Source of the DNA: Saxibacter everestensis
Lineage (GTDB): Bacteria > Actinomycetota > Actinomycetes > Actinomycetales > Brevibacteriaceae
Direction: 5' to 3'
Assembly: GCF_025787225.1 (NCBI RefSeq)
Contig: NZ_CP090958.1
Span: 1,145,856-1,209,855, forward strand
DNA length: 64,000 bases
Of the stretch, positions 59,788 through 64,000 are shown one piece after another. A program made the position numbers and the translations under genes. Positions within the stretch are counted from its first letter, which is position 1; the number at the start of each line of letters is the position of its first letter. Below the pieces are notes generated by a model, which was not told the origin of the DNA, did no database searches, and was given only the letters and a program-made list of their open reading frames with translations.

Positions 59788-60141
59788 GTGACTGAGATAG
59801 AAAACCTGGTACCAGAATGGCTGCCCCTGCCGGATGCCGCGGAGCGGCTCGGCCTCGACATTGTGCGAGTTCGACGGCTGCTGGAGGACGGCGAGCTACT
59901 CGCCTCCCGGGTGGGCGAACGAAACATCCTGAAGATTCCAGCGGCATTCCTGACCGATGAAGGCGTGTTGCCCTCACTCAAGGGAACCGCGGTGGTGCTC
60001 TCGGATGCCGGTTTCGGCAACGACGAAATCATCAGGTGGCTGTTCACCCCGGATGAGTCGCTGCCCGGTACCCCGATCGACGCGCTGCGAGCCGGACACA
60101 AAACCGAGGTACGACGCCGGGCCCAGGCGCTGGCGTTCTAG
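59788..60141 (+). CDS. Rv2175c-like DNA-binding protein
   Basis: A 117-residue protein from GTG 59788 (VTEIENLV); the frame extends upstream to 59674 without a better start. It has a winged-helix/excisionase-like fold (WLPLPDAAERLGLDIVRVRRLLEDGELLASRVGERNILKIPAAFL) and the C-terminal PGTPIDALRAGHKTEVRRRAQALAF typical of Rv2175c, a substrate of PknL in M. tuberculosis. The mycobacterial phosphosite is an N-terminal Thr; Thr2 here is a candidate. Confidence 0.88.
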   Translation: MTEIENLVPEWLPLPDAAERLGLDIVRVRRLLEDGELLASRVGERNILKIPAAFLTDEGVLPSLKGTAVVLSDAGFGNDEIIRWLFTPDESLPGTPIDALRAGHKTEVRRRAQALAF

Positions 60142-60148
60142 CCGCAGG

Positions 60149-61324
60149 TTAGCTGGTTCGGTCCGTCACGGTGTCGATGAATCCCGCCAGGGTGCCAAGT
60201 ACCTCTGCCGCGGCCGGGCGTTCTGTGACGTTCTCACCGTTTCCGGCAGCGCCCGTACTGGTGCCGAGGGCAATATCGTCCAGCGCGGCCTGGCTTTGCT
60301 CGGCAAGGGCATTGATCAGCTCCTCGGTGCGGCGTAGTGCCCCGGTTTCCTGCAGGATGCCGCGCAGCGTTTCCACGCCTGCAGCATCCAGCGACGGATC
60401 TCCGAGCAGACGCTCGATCACTGCGGCCCCACGGGCGTCCGCCTTTTCCAGCGCGAAGGCGACCAACAGCGTCCGCTTGCCCTCCCGCAGGTCATCGCCG
60501 GCGGGCTTCCCGGTCTGGTCCGGATCGCCGAAAACGCCGAGCACGTCATCGCGAAGCTGAAACGCCTCGCCCAACGGGAGCCCGAAACCGGAGAGCCTGG
60601 CCAGCAGTTCTTCCGGCGCGCCGGCCAGGGCAGCACCCAGAAGCAATGGGTGTTCCACCGAGTACTTGGCTGACTTGTAGCGCAGAACTTTTTTCGCTGC
60701 CAGCTGGGCGGCGGGGCCCTGCTGCGGATCGACCTGGCCAAGAATGTCGAGGTATTGGCCAACCATGACGTCGGCCCGCATCCGGTCACGGACGGCGAGC
60801 ACGTTCGGGGTGAATGCCGTCGGGATGCCGCACGAGCCGTACAGCTCCTCGCTCCAACCCAGGCATAGGTCGCCGACGATCAGCGCTCCGGCCTGGCCGA
60901 ACGCTTCGGCATCGCCGGCAAGTCGCTGCCTGAGGTGCGTCGCCTCGAACCAGCGGTGGGTCGCAGGCAGGCCCCGTCGGGTATCGGAGTTGTCCATCAG
61001 GTCGTCGTGCACCAGGGCAGCGGCGTGCAGCAACTCAAGTGATGCCGCGGCCTGGTTGATTCCAACCGTGGACGGCACTGGGTCAGCGGCGATGCCCGAC
61101 CGGTCAGAGTCGTCTGCCGTAGCGGAGAGAGCCGAGGCGGCCTCGAACCCCCAGACGCACAGGGCGGCACGGATCCGCTTCCCGCGCCCGAGCAGGGGTT
61201 CAACCGAGTCGATCAGCGAAAGCGCAGCCGGCGAGATCTGCTCAAGCTGTGTGCGCTGGCGGGTCAGGAAATCCTGCAGGATGTCGTCTATCGTGCGCCG
61301 AATCTCGGCGAGGGAGCTGGCCAT
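60149..61324 (-). CDS. Polyprenyl (geranylgeranyl-type) diphosphate synthase
   Basis: A 391-residue trans-isoprenyl diphosphate synthase. First Asp-rich motif: ALVHDDLMDNSDTRRG; second: FQLRDDVLGVFGDPDQTGKPAGDDLREGKRT, both needed for Mg-diphosphate binding. GRGKRIRAALC is the usual N-terminal substrate segment. It would extend isoprenoid chains for quinones, carotenoids or lipid carriers. Convergent with the Rv2175c-like gene and syntenic with idsA2. Confidence 0.92.
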   Translation of the reverse strand: MASSLAEIRRTIDDILQDFLTRQRTQLEQISPAALSLIDSVEPLLGRGKRIRAALCVWGFEAASALSATADDSDRSGIAADPVPSTVGINQAAASLELLHAAALVHDDLMDNSDTRRGLPATHRWFEATHLRQRLAGDAEAFGQAGALIVGDLCLGWSEELYGSCGIPTAFTPNVLAVRDRMRADVMVGQYLDILGQVDPQQGPAAQLAAKKVLRYKSAKYSVEHPLLLGAALAGAPEELLARLSGFGLPLGEAFQLRDDVLGVFGDPDQTGKPAGDDLREGKRTLLVAFALEKADARGAAVIERLLGDPSLDAAGVETLRGILQETGALRRTEELINALAEQSQAALDDIALGTSTGAAGNGENVTERPAAAEVLGTLAGFIDTVTDRTS

Positions 61325-61333
61325 GGCGGAAGG

Positions 61334-61849
61334 CTACTTGTCGGCTTTGATTTCGCCGCCCACGGTGAAAACCAGCATCTTGTCGTCGTCAGGGTGCGGC
61401 GCGGTCGTCACGGTCAGCAGTTCGACGCCGTCAGACCGCGAATACACGGTGGTAGCAGTCTTATCTTCCTCGGTCGAGCTGACCTTCTTGAATCCGGCGT
61501 CTTCCAGCTTTCCGGCGTAGAAGTCGACGACATCCTTGGCACTCTTGTCGGTTGTGCCTGACAGGCTGAGCTTGCGAATGTCGCCTTCGGCGGTGTCAGC
61601 CGTCGAGGTGGTCTTCGACCCAGGGAATTCCGGAATCAGATCGGTGGGGAAGCCTTCGATCACACCGTCGACCATTGAATCCGTCGGCGCGGCTTCGCTT
61701 TCGGCAGGTGCGCTCGGCGCAGCACTTTCGGATCCGGCCGATTCGGTGCCGGGGCTGGGCTGCTCGTCGCTGCCGGAATTGCCGCATCCGGTCAGCGCGA
61801 GTCCTACGGCAAGGCAGCAGGCAACGGTAAGGCGTCGTGCGTATGTCAT
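61334..61849 (-). CDS. Small lipoprotein of unknown function
   Basis: A 171-residue protein with a lipoprotein signal (MTYARRLTVACCLAVGLALTGC; lipid Cys near residue 22), a Ser/Pro/Glu-rich linker (about 25-55) and a compact domain (DFYAGKLEDAGFKKVSSTEEDKTATTVYSRSDGVELLTVT). The domain recalls small secreted proteins with an alpha-beta fold but I recognise no family. It lies nine bases upstream of the synthase gene. Confidence 0.75.
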   Translation of the reverse strand: MTYARRLTVACCLAVGLALTGCGNSGSDEQPSPGTESAGSESAAPSAPAESEAAPTDSMVDGVIEGFPTDLIPEFPGSKTTSTADTAEGDIRKLSLSGTTDKSAKDVVDFYAGKLEDAGFKKVSSTEEDKTATTVYSRSDGVELLTVTTAPHPDDDKMLVFTVGGEIKADK

Positions 61850-61853
61850 CCCT

Positions 61854-62432
61854 TTAGCCTACAAGCCCGCGCAGCAGTAGCTGGGACACGCTCTTGTGCA
61901 GCTCGTCCACGGGGGTCGACGGATGGTAAGCGAGCCAGTCCAGGATGGCGATCGCCAGCGCGCCCATTGCGGCAGCCGAGGCCGTTTCCGGATCGACAGA
62001 AGGGTCGAACTCGCCGCTCTCCTTGCCTTCGGCAATCACGTTCCGGATCACGCCAAGCACGTTCTCCCGGACGAACAGCAGGGTGTCCTGCCAGGCCCGG
62101 CCGGTTCGGTACATTTCGGTGAAGAGCAGCTGCATGAACGCCGGTGTTTTCGACGCCCGCTGCAGTACCTCAGTGAAAATGGCGTCAAGCGCCGCCGTGC
62201 CCTTAAGTCCCTTGCTGACCTCGGTCATCCGGCTGGTCAGCAGGTCGACGCCGTACCCCAGCAGCTGACGGAATAGTTCCTCCTTGGAGCCGAAGTTGTA
62301 GTACACCGTGCCCTTGGCGACTTCGGCCTTGGCGGCTATCTCGTCGATAGTGGTTGCCGCATACCCGTGCTCGGCGATCAGCACCACCGCCGACTCGTAG
62401 ATCTTCTCGCGGGTCGTCATTGACTTTCCCAT
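61854..62432 (-). CDS. TetR-family transcriptional regulator
   Basis: The ATG at 62432 overlaps the stop of the upstream membrane protein gene (TGATG), giving 192 residues. TetR HTH: REKIYESAVVLIAEHGYAATTIDEIAAKAEVAKGTVYYNFGSKEELFRQLL. The C-terminal domain resembles the type found with Pip/YhgE transporters. It is co-transcribed with that gene and likely represses the operon. Confidence 0.92.
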   Translation of the reverse strand: MGKSMTTREKIYESAVVLIAEHGYAATTIDEIAAKAEVAKGTVYYNFGSKEELFRQLLGYGVDLLTSRMTEVSKGLKGTAALDAIFTEVLQRASKTPAFMQLLFTEMYRTGRAWQDTLLFVRENVLGVIRNVIAEGKESGEFDPSVDPETASAAAMGALAIAILDWLAYHPSTPVDELHKSVSQLLLRGLVG

Positions 62433-64000
62433 CACACCTCCAGGACCGGATACAGACGCTTCATTGTCACCATCCGCTGTTTCCGGGCGGTCAGGGCGGT
62501 GAGAGCCAGCGCGCCGAGAGCGACGCCGGCAAGGACCAGGACGTCCAGGCTGATTCTGGACATGTCGCCGCCGGAGATCAGCACCCGCAGGCCCGAGACC
62601 AGGTACGTCATCGGCAGGTAGGGGTGCAGCGCCTGGAACAGACCCGGCGAGGTCTGGATCGGATAGGTTCCGCCGGCGGACGTCAGCTGCAGCATCAGGA
62701 TCGCCAGGGCCAGCAGCCGGCCCGGGGTGCCGAGTGCGGCATTGAACAACTGCATCAGTGCGGTGAACGCAAGGCTGCCGAGCCAGGTCATCGCAAAAGC
62801 CCCCAGCGGATGTTCGGGCGTTATTCCGAGGCCGAAATGCAGGACGAGCCACATCAGGATTGTCTGGCCGAGCGACAACAGCGCGGCCGGAGCGTAGTTC
62901 GCCCACATCACCCGGACCGGATTGGTGGCAGATGCGATAAGGCGGGGCGACAACGGCTTGAGCACCATGTACGTCACCAGAGCGCCCACCCACATGGCCA
63001 GCGCGATGAAGTACGGCGCGAAGCCTATCCCGTATGTGTTCGCCTTGTTCTCATTCGAATCGGTCTGGCCAACCGGATTGGCGACCACATCGGACCGCTG
63101 ATCCTTGTCGGCGTAGTCCGGTATCTTTTTCGCGCCGTCGGCCAGGGAGTCGGCTAGCTTGTGCGAGCCGTCGCTGAGCTTGGCTAGGCCTTCCTCAAGT
63201 GAACCGGAACCGTCGGTCGCCTTCTCCGCCCCGTCGGCAAGTTTCGTGCTGCCGTCGGCAAGTTTCGCCGATCCGGTCTTGGCCTCGGCCGCGCCATCAG
63301 AGAGCGCCGAAGCGCCAGCGGACGCCGAGTGGATGCCGGACGACAGTTGATCGGCGCCGTTCGAGGCACTCTTGATGCCCTGGTGCAGCGCTGGCGCGGC
63401 CTCGGCGAGTTTCTCCGCGCCATCGGCCACCTTGTTGGCGCCGGCTGCAAGCTTCTTCGTGCTCGCCGCGGCCTCGTCGAGGTCCGAATCGATGCCTTGC
63501 AGTTTCGGATCGACCCTGTCGGCAACCGACTCCGCTTTTGCGATCGCCTTGTCCAGTGCCTCCACGGTCGTCTGGTCGCCGGCATTCTTCGCGTCGTCAC
63601 GTTGCGTCTTCAGGTCGGCGATGAGGTCGTCCCGCAGTTGCTGCCTGGCTTCGGCGATGTCGTCACTGGCCTTGTTGATCTTGGTCGCCACGTCGTTGAC
63701 CTGCTCGGTTCCCTCGGCCACCTGCTGCGCGCCGTCGGCGAGTTGCCGGCTCTGCTCGGGCAGGCTGGCCGTCTTGTCGTCGAGGGTTGACAGCCCCTGC
63801 GCCAGAGTTTTTCCTCCGGAGTCAAGCTTCGCCAGGCCGGCCTCCAGGTCATTCGCTCCGGTATCGAGCTTCCCGATGCCGGTGTCCAGCTCGCTCGCGC
63901 CGTTCGCCAGCTGGTGTGAGCTCGACGACAGCGTTTTGAGCCCTTCGCGCAGCTCGCGGGCTCCGTTGTCGGCTGAATCGACGCCATCGGCGACGTCGTT
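62432..64000 (-). CDS. YhgE/Pip-type membrane protein (5' end beyond the window)
   Basis: The frame is open to the window end; 522 residues are visible. The left-hand (N-terminal) part is a long coiled region with many heptad-like repeats (KLADGSTKLADGAEKA, GAxxLxxG motifs), typical of the extracellular X-x-x-L-x-x-G repeats of YhgE/Pip proteins. About six membrane helices follow (from FAPYFIALAMWVGALVTYMVL), ending VTMKRLYPVLEV. Members include phage infection protein and ESX-linked or drug-export ABC-2-like proteins. The N-terminal helix is missing here. Confidence 0.9.
   Translation of the reverse strand, partial: NDVADGVDSADNGARELREGLKTLSSSSHQLANGASELDTGIGKLDTGANDLEAGLAKLDSGGKTLAQGLSTLDDKTASLPEQSRQLADGAQQVAEGTEQVNDVATKINKASDDIAEARQQLRDDLIADLKTQRDDAKNAGDQTTVEALDKAIAKAESVADRVDPKLQGIDSDLDEAAASTKKLAAGANKVADGAEKLAEAAPALHQGIKSASNGADQLSSGIHSASAGASALSDGAAEAKTGSAKLADGSTKLADGAEKATDGSGSLEEGLAKLSDGSHKLADSLADGAKKIPDYADKDQRSDVVANPVGQTDSNENKANTYGIGFAPYFIALAMWVGALVTYMVLKPLSPRLIASATNPVRVMWANYAPAALLSLGQTILMWLVLHFGLGITPEHPLGAFAMTWLGSLAFTALMQLFNAALGTPGRLLALAILMLQLTSAGGTYPIQTSPGLFQALHPYLPMTYLVSGLRVLISGGDMSRISLDVLVLAGVALGALALTALTARKQRMVTMKRLYPVLEV

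Overview
The window is high-GC DNA with actinobacterial gene content: GPP34-fold protein, class II DAHP synthase, GarA-type FHA protein, the DUF881 / small basic protein / DUF881 operon, a PASTA kinase, an Rv2175c-like DNA-binding protein and a polyprenyl diphosphate synthase. The right end (49.5-64 kb) reads like the conserved aroG-pknL-Rv2175c-idsA neighbourhood of Actinomycetota, but the mannosyltransferase found there in mycobacteria and corynebacteria is absent. I can place the host only as an actinomycete, perhaps Micrococcales. No rRNA, tRNA or CRISPR array was recognised.

Left edge (0-4.4 kb): a probable defence island. The tail of one plus-strand gene overlaps a broken PD-(D/E)XK nuclease. 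Facing them is a minus-strand cassette of a small unknown protein, a GHKL (MutL/MORC-type) ATPase and a DUF4338/DruA-like protein. 5.1-12.7 kb: an unrecognised 879-residue protein, an M19-like dipeptidase lacking canonical metal ligands, a polar amino-acid-type ABC importer and an IclR regulator, which look like one uptake and processing system. 12.7-16.9 kb: LacI regulator, sugar-type MFS transporter and GH3 glycosidase around a perfect 28-bp operator. 17-21 kb: ABC-2 exporter with a NarL-type two-component system. 21.4-24.2 kb: isochorismatase-like hydrolase, GlxA-type regulator, a recombination scar and a CPBP-like membrane protein.

24.3-35.9 kb lies between two copies of a 70-bp direct repeat (67/70 identical). 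It holds a sulfonate/nitrate-type ABC importer, an LLM flavin monooxygenase, a PadR regulator, a flavin reductase and a stand-alone riboflavin kinase. Together these suggest uptake and oxidative cleavage of a sulfur or nitrogen compound, with FMN made and reduced locally. IlvD, an MmyB-like XRE regulator, MerR, GPP34 and a small membrane protein follow. 36-42.7 kb: LysR, a fold-I Orn/Lys/Arg decarboxylase-like enzyme, APC permease, universal stress protein and a fold-III decarboxylase, probably amino-acid decarboxylation and exchange. 42.7-45.6 kb: TetR remnant, ABC exporter and ArsR regulator.

45,777-47,806 is a non-autonomous ISL3-type element with 25-bp inverted repeats and 8-bp target duplications (CGCAATCT). 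Its transposase is decayed, and it carries a RibD-like reductase and an AraC regulator. Next come an HTH / Clp-N-SRPBCC pair and an orphan HipB-like regulator with its operators. From 49.5 kb onward the genes are conserved core: cell-envelope, signalling and metabolism genes ending in a YhgE/Pip-type membrane protein cut by the window end.
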